Of a stretch of 64,000 bases of DNA, positions 1 to 11,587 are shown in pieces (the stretch's first letter is position 1; each line of letters begins with the position of its first letter). The stretch is taken from assembly GCA_918026815.1 (NCBI GenBank), contig CAKJVC010000092.1, positions 682,001 through 746,000 of the forward strand. The letters are read 5' to 3'. This DNA comes from Chalara sp. BL73. Its lineage: Eukaryota; Ascomycota; Leotiomycetes; Helotiales. The translations under genes and the position numbers were made by a program. Under the pieces are notes generated by a model that ran no database searches, had not been told where the DNA came from, and saw nothing but the letters and a program-made list of their open reading frames with translations.

Positions 1-961
1 TCGATATATCTGAGTCGAATTGAGGGTTAGGAAGTTGGAGTTGGTTGTTGGGTCTATGATTTCATGTGCTGATAATCGCCTCGTTAGGCAGGATACCATG
101 AGGAAAATTTAAGGAGCATTCTAACCATCAGCCCCAACTATGGAGTCATTCACGTGACCACAGTAATATGGTGTCGATGCTTAATCTATTTTTAGACCGC
201 CAGTGTGTGACAGAATTCTTGGCGTCAACCAAGGCTTAGCATACAAAATCAACATTTTTACAAAGATGCCAAACACCTAATTCCTTATAGAATTCACTAA
301 AATTAAAGATAATTATAATTTCAAGGGTTTTTTATAATTAAAATTAGAGGCATATTAATCTTTTATTTTAAAATACGCTATTTCGTGCGTTAATTTTTTT
401 AACTACTTGCAGCGAAAGTTCCACTTTTTGCAATGATCTGCAATGCCGATGAACTTTAAGAACCAATAAACGATTAAAGTTTTTTTAGCGCTCTTTAATC
501 TCAAGCAATTCTTATTAGTAGCTGTTGTGCTACATCAAATTGAATTAGTTGACTTTGCCCTTTTTTGGAGATATTTTGCCGACTAAATGCAAGGCGCCAC
601 GAATTCTGACACTCACTGGTGGACTAAACTTTGATTCAACATCGTAATATATGATATATACAATCATATGACATCTCGCTTTTTGTTAATATAAATACTC
701 CCTCCAGATCACCAATAAAACCTCCAATACTTTTTTTCGTAAATTCCTCATCTGTAAGGTGTAAAGACTTTTGAGTGCCGCAATCATGCTGACGGCTGGC
801 ATTACACACCGTAGATATTTCCTGCCACATCTTAATGCATTGCGGATTATCTTCTCCCTACTTGTATAGTATGATACAACAGGGAGGTTGAGGTAGCCCT
901 CCAGTATTTTAATATAGGAGCATTACGTACTTGCTTTCCGATAGGTTATACCGTATCTGTG
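1..961. other. AT-rich gene-free stretch
   Basis: The sequence is clearly AT-rich with long A/T runs and no frame that reads as a convincing protein. One 64-codon open frame on the minus strand (636-830) starts with ATG, but it has no recognisable domain and no splice-linked partner. I treat this as intergenic, possibly RIP-degraded, sequence. Confidence 0.5.
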
Positions 962-963
962 TA

Positions 964-1104
964 CAGCCAAGCTCTCGTTTTGAGAGTTGGAGCCTTTCCC
1001 GAAGCACAGTCAACCAGGTTATATCAGGACTCCTTATATCGGAAGCCTCTTTTTATTGGAAGGATGCCTGGAACCGAGCGTTCCGATATAACCAGGTTTG
1101 GCTG
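964..1104. mobile_element. MITE-like inverted-repeat element, Tc1/mariner style
   Basis: The ends are perfect short inverted repeats: CAGCCAA at 964-970 and TTGGCTG at 1098-1104. Each is flanked by TA (962-963 and 1105-1106), the target duplication expected of Tc1/mariner elements. A second nested inverted pair lies inside: 1013-1025 and 1085-1097 match in 12 of 13 positions as reverse complements. The 141-base length and lack of coding capacity fit a non-autonomous miniature element. The terminal repeats are short, so chance cannot be excluded without finding other copies. Confidence 0.45.
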
Positions 1105-1162
1105 TAGTGTATATCTGCGATTCGAAAATTGGCATCACCAAACGCAAGCGCGTTTCCAATTT

Positions 1163-1183
1163 GGGGGTGGGGGAGGGGGAGGG
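1163..1183 (+). other. G-quadruplex-type G tract
   Basis: Four runs of three to five G separated by single T or A bases fill 1163-1183. This meets the usual intramolecular G-quadruplex pattern with one-base loops. It stands alone in AT-rich DNA, about 60 bases past the MITE-like element. No function can be assigned from sequence. Confidence 0.6.
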
Positions 1184-1637
1184 TTAGCACATCGTTATAC
1201 TTCACCAGGTAGTATTTCAAGATCGGTAGTGAACATTTGTCAGCTGTAGAGGAGTGTTCATTACCTGTTCCGCGCGGAGAACAGTATCTCCAAGCCTAAT
1301 GTCATGGGGGTCTTTCAACAACATCCTGTTTTTGCTACAACTTAGGCTGGTCGAGTGGACACTAATGATACTTTCTCGTGTTCTCATTATGCCTGTAGTC
1401 GATCTGATTTAGGGCCTCTCTGTTTCACTTCCCAAGACTTCCAATTTTGTTACGCAAGCCTACATGGCAGCTGCAATGTCCAATAAAACGTCACGGCAAA
1501 CACGTAGCCTACAAATGATTTAATTGGAGCCAGACGGGCAGCTAAATTTCTGATGTCGTTAATTTTGCTGGGACTTCAACCCCTTTTTTTAGTATCATTC
1601 TCCATAGAGTAACTTTACACATTCAAAAATTATAGCG

Positions 1638-2728
1638 ATGACTAGCTGCTCCAGGCCAAGATGGAATCTAGGGCTAACTTTTGCTTTTGTCACAGTCTTT
1701 ATCTGGTCTTTCTGGATGTTTGAAGTACATACTTATCGACTAGTCAAAGTACACTAAGTTTTTCAATTGCGGGATACTGGCGCTGACCTGGGATAGGACA
1801 CTTCCATACCTTCCGTACCCAATACGCCAAAGACAGATAGCCAAGATCCCGCAAATCGACCGCTTATTCTTTATACATATTTCGAGACTGAAAAGGCACG
1901 ATTCAACCTCGAATTCTTCATCGCACATGGCCTCCATGGAGCGGCAGATTTTGTCTTCATCTTAAGCGGCGAGAACGAGGCTGAGAAGATTATTCCCAAG
2001 AAACCTAATATACGGTACATCAAAAGGCCAAACGACTGCTACGATCTCGGTGCATATTCGGAAACGCTACTCAGGGATGATCTATACAAGAAATACCAGA
2101 AGTTTATTCTCTTGAACGCAAGTCTTCGCGGTCCATTTGTACCATATTGGGCGGAGGCATGCTGGAGCGATATGTATTTGAAACGTATTACAGACGAAGT
2201 TAAGGTATCTCTTATTGCTCGTATATCTTATCAGAATCTAACTTGAGTCGGTAGTTGGTTGGAATGACAGCAAACTGCTCACCGCAGGTTCACGTCCAGT
2301 CAATGATTCTGGCCACAGACAGAATAGGCATCGAGGTCCTGCTCTTCCCTCCCGCCGCCGCAGTAGCCAAAGTGGCCCAGCTTCCTCCAGTCAACATGAA
2401 AGGCGAGTTCAACCTCTACCCAGGAATCAACGGCTGTTTCCACGAATGGGGCGCTGCAGTCTCGGCAGAAATTGGCACCAGCGCTGTGATGAAAGCTGCC
2501 GGATATAAGCTAGATGTCATGATGAGCGCTTACCACAATGGCAAAGAGTTCGAACAGTGCAACTCTATCGTTGACTTTCTGAACGAGAATACATACTATG
2601 GCATTAGCTACCATCCGTACGAAACGCTATTTTTCAAGACGAATAGGGTTATTGATGAGTTGATGATAGAGCGCTATACGGACTGGACAAATGGAAGGAA
2701 ATATAGTAGTTATGACTTTTGCAAATAA
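1638..2728 (+). CDS. Type II membrane protein with glycosyltransferase-like domain
   Basis: I assembled three exons: 1638-1748, 1797-2204 and 2255-2728, with 48- and 50-nt GT-AG introns, both in phase 0, giving 330 residues. The first exon encodes a short basic N-terminus and a hydrophobic segment (about residues 11-28) with aromatic residues, which is a signal anchor. The lumenal part has the landmarks NLEFF, HGLHGAADFVFIL, NDCYDLGAY, LNASLRGPF and HVQSMILATDRIG, and ends in CK. From memory this resembles a fungal family of Golgi-type proteins thought to be glycosyltransferase-like; the family name and any donor sugar are not certain. ATG 1638 is chosen because it alone supplies the anchor and keeps phase. 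The reading frame is intact, unlike the neighbouring oxidase. Confidence 0.7.
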
Positions 2729-2823
2729 GCTAATTTACGGAAAGGTTATTGATCCTTAATTGTCGCTACCCTTGGCGAGTGGGGCGCTATAGAAGTGTAC
2801 TATAGAGTCCATATAGATCCAAT

Positions 2824-2994
2824 CTACATTTGTGCAACCAAAGCCTCTGACACATGCATTGGCTTTTCAGCAATATCGAGTCTAAGCTTGCGCTCTAGGT
2901 AGTAAGTTCTGCGAAGGGCATACTGGTGTACGGAGGCGTTTATCAGAAACACCATCTGCAGTAAGGTGGTGGAATGGCGGGGAGAGAGCTGCTC
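2824..2994 (-). CDS. Orphan 3' coding exon, unidentified
   Basis: On the minus strand a good acceptor (a T-rich run ending in CAG) is followed by 57 codons ending in TAG. The translation looks protein-like, with LLQMVFLINASVHQ followed by LRRTYYLERKLRLD and a Glu-rich tail. The next donor upstream (a GTATAC-type site) would read straight into a stop in the required frame, so no complete gene could be built. It may be the surviving last exon of a dead gene. I do not recognise the family. Confidence 0.35.
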   Translation of the reverse strand, partial: EQLSPRHSTTLLQMVFLINASVHQYALRRTYYLERKLRLDIAEKPMHVSEALVAQM

Positions 2995-3974
2995 CTGAAA
3001 GAAAGCGTGTGTGAGCTAGCTTTTGGTGTGAAAGTTGTATACCTGCTAGCATGCCCACTATTAGCTTTTTGAGGTAAGTATTGGATGGCTTATTTGTTTC
3101 CCGTCTGATAGTAACTTATAACGCAATATCGAAGGAAACAGGACCATTATTACCTAAACGGCGCTATAATTAGTCGCCCAAGCCATCGAATGCTTGCATC
3201 GTTTATTCCATGTCTCGCTAGCTGCAATTACGTTTCTATGGCGACCAGATAACTGCTCAGCGAAGGCGCCAAACTAAGGTTTTATCTGAGGCCATCTCAG
3301 AAGACGTAACACCATTAGTGACAGCAGCTAGAGCCTCCCTAAAAGTTACTTTGTCACCAACAACCGACGGCCCATACAATGAAATAGGCAATAATGAATG
3401 GAACCGTTCCTCGGCTTTGTCTTCTCCCGGCAGGCGGTCGCCGAATTGTTCAGCAACCTTTCGATAGGTTGATAGAGAGAATGCTGGGGCTTGCACTTCC
3501 CGGCTATCGTTATCGAATTAAGATCGAACCTCGCCCATATCCCCCCAAAAGGGCCAGCGTAGAAGACACTGAGCCTTGCGTTAAGCTTAGGACTTGAAGG
3601 CAAGACGGCGTTGCGCCACAGAAATTATTGCGTGGTAGGCAAGAAGGTGGCCCCTTCGCTACAATCGCAGTTTAGAAGCTTGGAGGATGTGGTTGATTAT
3701 AGATCATATAGAATCTCAATCGCGCACAATTTTTGCTCACGACTAGTATCAAGCTCATGGATAAGATAGCATAGAGGGTGTCGGACCTCGAGCTGCTCTG
3801 GACTTCACAACCAAAAGAGTTTCACGTGCAGCTGTCCATCCTGGAGTTGAACAATGGGAATTTTGCGCATAGATATATACGGTCGCATGCTGGGAAGGCA
3901 TGATAGCCAAACGCCTCAATAGGGCGGTGTAGCAAGTATCGAGTCTTGATAGTGTAATTTCACACCGTGTCGAT
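2995..3974. other. Intergenic, no supported gene
   Basis: Overlapping short open frames occur on both strands at 3257-3603, but none has splice partners or a recognisable domain. The last part is the upstream region of the oxidase pseudogene. Confidence 0.4.
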
Positions 3975-5078
3975 ATGGCAACATCCCAATTCCTCACCAC
4001 GCTCCCCTTCAACCCCACCACAGATATTGGGCCCTCCCATCCTTCTCAACTTGAGGCTCCCATTGCTGAAAACCCAGGTCTGAAGATTTACACTAAAGCA
4101 TATCCAAACTTTGATTCCCTGAAGCAGGTCTGGAACCTGAATTACCAAATCATTACTCCCATCGCGCTCATCCGCCTAACCACCTCTACGGAGGTCCCCC
4201 TCGTCATAAAATACTGCGCCCAGAAGAGTATTTCCCTCGCCGTCCGCTCAGGAGGCTACGATCTCTTTGGCCGCGCTCTCATTTCTGATGCCGTGGTTCT
4301 CGATATCAGAGAACTAAACTCTATCACCTTTTCCGGTGACAAGAAATCCGTGACCATAGGCGGCGGCGCTCAAAGCGGGCCTCTCCTCTCGTTCCTGGAC
4401 TCGCACTCGCTCATCACGCCAACCACTCTTGCTGGCATCGTAGGACACCTGGGATGGGCGTTCATGGGCAGATTTGGACCGCTTTGTTACTCCTTTGGAC
4501 TAGGCGTGGACCAAATTATCGGTGCTAGGATATGGTGTCTGAGAGTATGTATTCCCATAACGATCTTTTTGTACTCGTTAATTTATTTTCCATTTTAATA
4601 GTCAGTATCAAGCAATGGATGGACCAAATCGCACCACTCCTTCCTCCGCCATCCTACAGCTCGTCTCGCTCCTTCTTCGCCAGTTCCGTCACCGGATCAT
4701 CTATTGACTATCTGATCTCCTTCGCAAAGTCAATACCCACGGATGTCTCATGGGCTGTTTCCGGCTTTTTTTATTACCGACTTCCTTGTCGGTCATGTAT
4801 CGTCAAGTTTTGGGCTGAGGGAACTGTCCTTATTTATCCATGCCCTAGCACCAAGTACAGATGAAAATCGTATTGAGGAGTTAATGGCATGGACGAAAAT
4901 GGTTTGTGATGGATTAAAGGAGAGGGGTGTTGTCATGCCGGATTCCTTGGCAATTATGGATGGAGGTGTTAAGGGGCGTATTGGGAAGGAGAATTTTGAG
5001 AGGTTGAGACAGCTGAAGAGAAGGGTTGATCCAGAGAATGTGTTTAAATATGTCCCAGCGACTTTCGCTGATATTTAA
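3975..5078 (+). pseudogene. FAD-linked (berberine bridge-type) oxidase, decayed
   Basis: Residues 1-180 form the start of an FAD-binding PCMH domain: LAVRSGGYDLFG corresponds to the flavin-binding stretch, followed by VTIGGGAQSGPL and GLGVDQIIGARI. The C-terminal part (WMDQIAPLLP, then RQLKRRVDPENVFKY) is also typical of the family. Roughly 100-130 residues that should lie between GARI and WMDQ are absent; only about 80 bases (near 4530-4612) separate the two blocks. A second lesion is a frame change in a seven-T run at about 4766-4772. The family normally has 450-480 residues and makes covalently flavinylated oxidoreductases, often in secondary metabolism. The start at 3975 is the first ATG in frame. 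Called a pseudogene because both breaks hit the substrate domain. Confidence 0.75.
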
Positions 5079-5371
5079 ACGGACATGTGTTGCACATATT
5101 TATTGCATCGTGTGGAAGACTGAAATCTAATAGAGTATTATGTCAAGAACATCCCATCTTCGTCTCTGCAAATATCTCTACATATTTAGTAGTCTCACCG
5201 TTTGAGGCAAGGAATTAGTACTCAAATTTCCCAGTGATACTCTACTACCTAGCAATTCTTCATATCATTTGGTGTCAAAACAGGCACAAAGATAACTTTA
5301 TTTTCCGATTCGAACGGGGAATGGCCATGGAAAGGCTGTCTTTATGGTTGAATCTTGTCTTGAAAGCCTGA

Positions 5372-5521
5372 TTAGATTAGTGGTGAAGCAACCGGATAGA
5401 ACGGTTGATACAGATTAACTGTGAATCCGTAGCGTCTCCGCCATCCGCAATTGGTTGCCATCTCAATAATGAGGTTATCTACAGCCCTGCCAAGGTTGGA
5501 GTAGTCTGTTTCTACCCCTTT
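5372..5521 (-). pseudogene. Orphan terminal exon relic
   Basis: After a TTTATAG...CTCAG acceptor region, 49 codons run to a TAA, with protein-like content (YSNLGRAVDNLIIEM and GWRRRYGFTVNLYQPF). No start or upstream exon with matching phase was found. A second short block upstream near 5640-5690 reads TAFKKLWHEKELR in another frame. These look like remains of one or more dead genes. The family is not recognised. Confidence 0.3.
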
Positions 5522-6108
5522 CTGAGGTATCATAGCTCTATAAAATAGATAAAATTTAATGTATCAATCGCCCGACTGAACTCTCCAAAATGCAACAAGT
5601 TATCACGGCTTTTAACATGCATTTATCTCAGTTCTTTCTCATGCCACAATTTCTTAAAGGCGGTGTTCTGTAAATCATTGAAAACACGATGACGTCTGAT
5701 CTTTATCAAAAAGACGAGACAGTTCGCGAGCTGCGTGCAGTTCATCGAAAAATGATATTCACATATCGCAAAACTGTGATACTAGCTTCCTATCTCGGGA
5801 TAATACACAGATGCACATTCCATCAAGCAGTGTCCATTTTGATGACCTCCTTGAAGGCAACCCTAGTTTACTGTAATCTACTGCGATGTGCTCTGATCGG
5901 AATAAATTGCTAGCAAAATGCTGAGATGCTACTACTTTTCAAATACCTTGCTTTTGGTTGTAGGATAAGCTTGGTTACAATCTTTATTATTGTCTACTAT
6001 GCAAGAAAGTGGTGGCTTGAATAAAGTACATTGTCTTATCTAAGAAATTAAAGTAAGTTTATACCTATAAACGAAACAGAAGAAGTAAAGCGCAAAAAAA
6101 CAAACAGG

Positions 6109-6246
6109 CTAAAACAGGTGACTACGCTCAGCGGTTTTGTGCGCCTCTTCTGGCTGGAAATAGATGGCCAGGAGAGCCACCCTGCCTAAATAAGCTTGTA
6201 GGGCTCTATCCTTGTTGCTAGCCGTCCGAATTACGTCTTTTCGTAG
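6109..6246 (-). pseudogene. Coding relic, unidentified
   Basis: About 44 sense codons on the minus strand end in TAG and include DRALQAYLGRVALLAIYF and QPEEAHKTAERS, a helical, protein-like composition. The frame is closed by a stop just upstream with no usable splice acceptor, so I read it as a fragment rather than a gene. Confidence 0.25.
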
Positions 6247-6490
6247 GGCGAACCATTACAACTTGGAAGGTTACACACACTTTGGCGGACTCTATTGTTC
6301 CACGGACACTCTCTTTCACTTCGAATTTTTAATGGGCATTTGAAATGAGGAACTTATTCTCAGCTTCTTAGCTTCTTGCCGCAGATCGAAACTGACCTGA
6401 AGTATTGCGATGGTGACAGCCCCGCCTCCAAAAAGGGCTTATCGAAATCCTGACTAAACAGCTCCGCTAATCTCTAACGCCCAGTCATAG

Positions 6491-6613
6491 ACGGAGGGAG
6501 AGAATGAGGTGTCAGGCGTGTTCATGAACTCTGGGAACATCGGTGATCCGGTCAAGGTGGAGAAGCTGCAGAATGTGTCGTGCTGGAATGATGTGCCTCA
6601 TTCGGAATTGAGA
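6491..6613 (+). pseudogene. Isolated internal-exon-like block
   Basis: A CATAG acceptor at 6486-6490 is followed by 41 sense codons (VFMNSGNIGDPVKVEKLQN, then WNDVPHSELR) and a GTATGC donor at 6614. Both splice signals and phase are good, but no flanking exons could be joined. It is probably another relic in this decayed zone. Confidence 0.25.
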
Positions 6614-7183
6614 GTATGCAAGAGAATACAGAAAGCCTCTAATTTACCTCCACTGATCATCAATTAACTCGCATGAATAGTAGCCCAAAGGTAAACTCTA
6701 ACTGTCTCGGAAAGAAAATAACCGTTCACATGAGAAAAGGAAATTCGTGGTCTCATTGCATGTAACTATATAAAAAAATCGAATTAAAACATATTACCGA
6801 GAAGGTAAGACGCAATAAAATCCGCAGATGAAAAGGGGAAATGTATGCTGCCATAAATCGACTCCCTTGCAATGAAGTGTGCAACCTTGTAACTTCAGAC
6901 AAATTCTATCCCAAAGATAAAAATTGAGATGGCCAGCCAGCAAGCAGATAAGAATCCCAACAACCAGAAACTCCAGGGATATCCAGTATACCCGGTGCCT
7001 GTAATAGCGATACAATGGGGCTAGACGCCAAACCCTTATGTCAAAGTCTTTAACATAGTTCTCAGCGCTCTAGCAGACGGACCTGCAAAACGAACCCGTT
7101 AGCCCGAACACTTATCAATCCCCTTAAACGAGGAGCCGAAAAACCAACCCACCAGAAGGCAGCCAGAAAAAACCTCACATGAA
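6614..7183. other. Intergenic, 3' flank of the DUF8035-type gene
   Basis: No gene is supported. The strand pattern suggests the 3' untranslated region of the minus-strand gene that ends at 7184, plus AT-rich spacer. Confidence 0.4.
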
Positions 7184-8962
7184 CTATCTGAGGTATTTCG
7201 GTACGGTAATCGCCATCCTACCTTTTTTGTCCTTAATGATCTTGACGCCACCTTCAGGCTCAATATATTCCTTTTTCACAATCGTCACGTCCCCCGTTGG
7301 AATTCTCTCATAGGTATCAGTTTGCTCGTAAAGTACTAAATCACCATCGCTGTGTCTAGCCCCGCGACGGAGGCGGTCAGCTTTGCGCATCTCACGGTCC
7401 GCACGTCGTTCGGCGCGGAGAGCCTCCTTCTCGGCTTCCAGGGCACGAATCTCGTCCAGGATGGCTCGTTCGTCGCGGGATGTGCTGCGTGACGTGACAA
7501 TGAGTGCCCCGCTTGCAGGGGGCGGAGGATGTTCGTGGAAGACAGGCCCTGGTGAAGTGTCGATAATCACGGGAGCGGCTCCGGAATGGTGATGATGGTG
7601 AGGAGATGGAGAACGGTGGGTCACAATTTTAGTATCAGTGACAACTTCAAGGTTCTGCGGAAGTGGGGGAGGTGGCCCAGTTTGCCACTGAGGTAGAGGA
7701 GGAGCCGGTACCGGAACAGTGTGGATTTCCTCGCGCTTGTGCTCCTCGATAATGGTAGTTCCACCTGCATCTGATCTTCCACTGGAAATGATGGACGCTT
7801 CTGCACCGACGACATAAGTTGTTAGAGTGGTCTCGGTTATCGGAGGGTCTAAAAGGGGGCATTAGGGTTGTGCAAAAGGGGTTCGCGTAGAGTGTGAATG
7901 AATAGAAGGCTTACTCTCAGTCTTTTTGTAGTCCTCGCTCAGCTTAATCACTTCATCGATATTTTCACGTCCAAGAGCTTTCTGGATGATAATGACATCA
8001 CCCTAAGATGATTAGAAAATACCTTCGAAATGGGAGGATTAGGAACCTACCTCTTCCACAAAGGGATATCCTAAATCAATAATTGCCTGCTTACTAACAA
8101 GTCTGGCAGGCATTCTTGTCTTTCCCTTCTTTGGGAATTCGCTCCTAGCTGTGACTCCACTAACGCTAGTCCCTCTCGAGCTTGAGCTGTCACTTCTCAC
8201 GCTACGGGTCGCCCTGCTTTGTCTATCTCTGCTCCTAGACCGGCTCCTGCTCCTCCTTCGCGAGCGAACAATTTCTCTTTCACGTATACGCTCTGGGTAT
8301 CCTCTGAAGTCTTCATCACCATAATAATCTGGCTCCGCAACCCGGATCTCCTCATAGTAATCCTTCTCCTCATAGCGTCTGCTCGGTGGTGGGCCAAGCT
8401 GTCTTGTTCGGGGAAGAGGAATAGGAACTAAAGGTGGTAGCCTGGGCTCCTCTGGCCTATATCTTGCTGGCGGTCCGTACTCCTCCCTATCCGAGAATCT
8501 TGTAAGAGGTTTACGATCAAACGTATCCAAACTACTCTGCCGTCTCAAGAGAGTGGGCCGACCAATTGGTGCTCGTCGTGGCGGGGAAGGACTAAAGTAT
8601 TCCCTCTCCTTTTCAATTGTGATGTTTGTGCTCTCGCCTCTATTTCGCCTCGGAATTTCCCGCTCAAATCTGGGCTCGTCATCGTAGTAGACCTTCTTTT
8701 CGTATCTATCCTCTTCATACCTGGCAGGTCCTCGATCATCGTACCGTCTTGGTGGGCTATGCCTGCGGTCAAAGTCGTCATCGGAATGTTGTCGATACCG
8801 CGATCCTCCTAATGCGCCTCCGCGGGGACCGAATGAATCGCGATCGTCGAAGCGGTCTCGTGAGTCTGTAAACCGGTTTCGCTCACGCTCGTATTCAAAG
8901 CGTTCAGTATCCCATCTGTCGCCGCTTCCGCGGGCACGGCCGCCATATACATCTCGAGACAT
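7184..8962 (-). CDS. Arg/Ser-rich protein with DUF8035-type domain
   Basis: Three exons, 8962-8051, 8002-7915 and 7848-7184, join in phase to 554 residues. The N-terminal half is highly charged, rich in Arg, Asp, Tyr and Ser, and has an SR-type run (RSRRRSRSRSRSRD) near residue 240, as in proteins that bind RNA or splicing factors. The conserved block starts at MPARLVSKQAIIDLGYPF and continues across intron 1 as GDVIIIQKALGRENIDEV. I recognise this as the fungal DUF8035 domain; it has no assigned reaction. The C-terminal part has a Pro-rich stretch, a His run, a predicted coiled coil (RAILDEIRALEAEKEALRAE) and a conserved-looking end (KDKKGRMAITVPKYLR). The start is the first ATG of the long frame. 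Function is unknown; a nuclear or RNA-linked role is only inferred from composition. Confidence 0.8.
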
Positions 8963-10073
8963 CGTAGATTCTATTTATGTAGAAGTCGCTTGTTGACGTG
9001 GATATTGTCTTGATACAAATAGGATGTATGGCTGGAAAAGGTGATGATGTCGTCGCCGTCTTTCCGGTGCCCCGCTATTGCCGTAACAGCTTGTGTTTGG
9101 CAGTGTTCAACACTGAACGAAGTTTGGATGAATCTGCGCAGTGGTTTCGCGATGATCGTGAAGGTTTCTATACGGGATATGAGAAGGGTAGTTAGTTATA
9201 GGAAAAGGGAGGCTGGTCATGGAAGAGATTTTAACTTGATACTAAGGTATATATCATGGCTCCATGGTGGGGAAGGGAATCTTGCTTTGGCATGGACAGG
9301 GCTGCACGATTGGGCATCACCCCCTCCTCCAGGATTTGCATGTCTCTCTGCCCTTTGATCTGTCTTGCGCCAGGATCCATCTATCAGCCACTTCCATACA
9401 CTGCAATGTGCTCCCTCAATCTATTCAATTGATACCTATCATTCACTTTAACTGCTTCATCCTGTCAGATTTAGTTTAAGTGTTGACAGATATCTCTTGA
9501 AAAAGATGAAATGTTACAGTTGACCGCTAATCTGGCGGATGACGTAGAAGCGGCCGCACCTTGATCAGAAGCTTGGTTGACAAAAAAAGCAACTTTAGTC
9601 AAAGTTACCAAAGCATCCTAATCACCGAGGTCACCTTATCAGTTGACTTTGGACATTATTATTCTGAATATCTGAGCTTGATCCTAGGGCTAGGTGGAGA
9701 ATAATACCTGGTTTAAGGGGCGGCCCGACGAATCCCAAACTCTTGGGTTTGGGTCCGGAAACCCAACCTAGATGCCCAGTGAGGGACATTCACCAAGGCT
9801 CTCATGTACGAAAGACCTAGGTGTTCCTCAGTTTGCCACCAGCATCGCCTCATAATATTGGCGTCCTTGATTCCATTGTGTTTGCTCAAATGAGCATACT
9901 ACGTGAAGCCACCAGCCTATATCCCAACCCAATTTTTATGCCCGAACGCCTCACTATGCATTTGTATTCTCTCTTCTTGGATGTATTGACATATCAACAT
10001 AACGTAAGCTCAAACGGCGCCTCTAGCGGTCCAAAATACGGGGTGCAGGAACCGCCGTGCATCCACCAGTGTT
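8963..10073. other. Intergenic between two convergent-side genes
   Basis: Short open frames at 8998-9479 and 9821-10096 have no splice support or domain. Between 9483 and 9647 the pentamer TTGAC or its complement occurs five times. At 9715-9775 there is a C/G-rich palindromic patch built from CCCAA and TTGGG units. The last bases overlap the 3' side of the Tfb2 gene. Confidence 0.4.
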
Positions 10074-11587
10074 TTATTTCACCTTGCGAGCTTTGATGTA
10101 ATCCCTCATCTGCTCCATCCGATTCACGAAGAATATTCGCTTCGCATCGCTCTTCCAGGACAATACCCCAATCTCGCCTGCATACTTGGCACATGCCTCA
10201 TACTCCTTTTGGTTCTCAAAGTCTTTAAACAAGAACCCAGGTGTTGTGACCATTCGCTCGTTTTCAATCTGCCAAAGACGTATCTGATCTACTACTGTTG
10301 GAGGAAGCACTGGTCCACCAGCTTGTACAGCAGGAGTTTTGCGCAGCTGGGGATGTGCATGTGTAGATAGGTAAGCGATGATCTGCTCGGATGTGATTCC
10401 TTGATCTATGGCTGCTCGAATGGACTTCCGTGACACTCGTCCAGTCACCATATTGGGGTATCGAGTCTTGAGCTTTGTAAACAGAGCTAGAACTGCAATC
10501 TGAAGAGGTGACGATGTATATGCGTATACGCGATAATTGGTCTCGATGATAATGAAGCCTTTCGAGCCACTAGGCGCTGAAAGAGCTGCATCAAAGCCTG
10601 CAGATACGCTGCGCAGAGCTGTAGCATCAGATGTAAGTGTCGTAGCCAGCCGAGTAGGAAAGAATTGTGTAGGTTTGGATGGAGGGATATACACGAGACC
10701 AAAGTCTACGAGATGATCGAGCGTTTGCCGCTGGGATTCGGTCAGAGTTTTGGTGCTATAAGCTTGTCCAAGCTCGAGTGAACCAAGCATGAACAAAAAC
10801 GACAGCACTTCCACAGAATCCATTCCCATTTCTCCAGCGTTCTCAATGAAGAACAGAAGTAATGACCAGACTTGAGTATTAACTTCCTGGAGAAGAAACG
10901 AGAACCCAGCTTGTGTAATTCCTGACTTTCCCCTTCCTTTGACTACCAGCTTGCCAGCCTCTAGCAAACTCTTCACAGCTGTTGTAGGACCTTGGCCTTC
11001 CACATAGGTTGTTTGCCCAACACTATGCACCAGATAATGCAGTATACCCTCCCAACGCGCGGTAGCATATTCATCGAGGTCATTCATAGTGACGCTGTGT
11101 TCTACATCATCTGAGGGTACCCCAAAAGAGTTGTGTGTATCGCCGCCGGTTAAGGCAAATCGGAGGGAGGTGCGGAAATTTTTTGTTAAGGATATAAGTT
11201 GGGGCGAGTCTCGACTTGGTGCCGTGATTGTTACTATATATAATCTTGCTAAGGTATTGAGAGACTGGTCTTTCTCTCTGCATCGTATTTAGCACAATAT
11301 TCATCTCGTGTATGTGGTTGCACACCTTTTACTCTCCGTTCGAACCCAGAGGTCAAGTTCGGTCAAAGGTAGTGGCTTGCTCATATAAAGTAGGGCCATT
11401 ACGAATGATTTGGCTGCATCATGTCAGCACTGGCGCGCCGGTGGATGAAAGCACCATCTGTACCAAGATGAGGCAGCATCCGCCTAAATATTGCCAAAGC
11501 CGTCGCAGGCTGCTCATATAGCTTTATGAAGGTGGTGCCTGGTAGTTTTTCCAGGTACTCAAAGGATGCAAGAGATGATTCTGCCAT
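10074..11587 (-). CDS. tfb2: TFIIH core subunit Tfb2 (p52)
   Basis: Three exons, 11587-11464, 11413-11326 and 11277-10074, give 471 residues; human p52 has 462 and yeast Tfb2 513. The N-terminus reads LEKLPGTTFIKLYEQPATAL, diagnostic of the family. Exon 2 supplies AKSFVMALLYMSKPLPLTEL and exon 3 begins at REKDQSLNTLARLYIV. The C-terminal Tfb5-binding region ends in RIFFVNRMEQMRDYIKARK. Tfb2 anchors and stimulates the XPB helicase (Ssl2) in TFIIH, serving RNA polymerase II initiation and nucleotide excision repair in the nucleus. The gene is divergent from the thioesterase gene with about 280 bases between starts. All phases close, and no lesion is seen. Confidence 0.93.

Noticed and set aside
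7383..7592. Plus-strand Arg/Ser-rich frame
   Set aside because: It is the complement of the coiled-coil coding part of the DUF8035-type gene.
9483..9647. Five TTGAC pentamers in about 165 bases
   Set aside because: Such a short word recurs by chance, and W-box logic belongs to plants.
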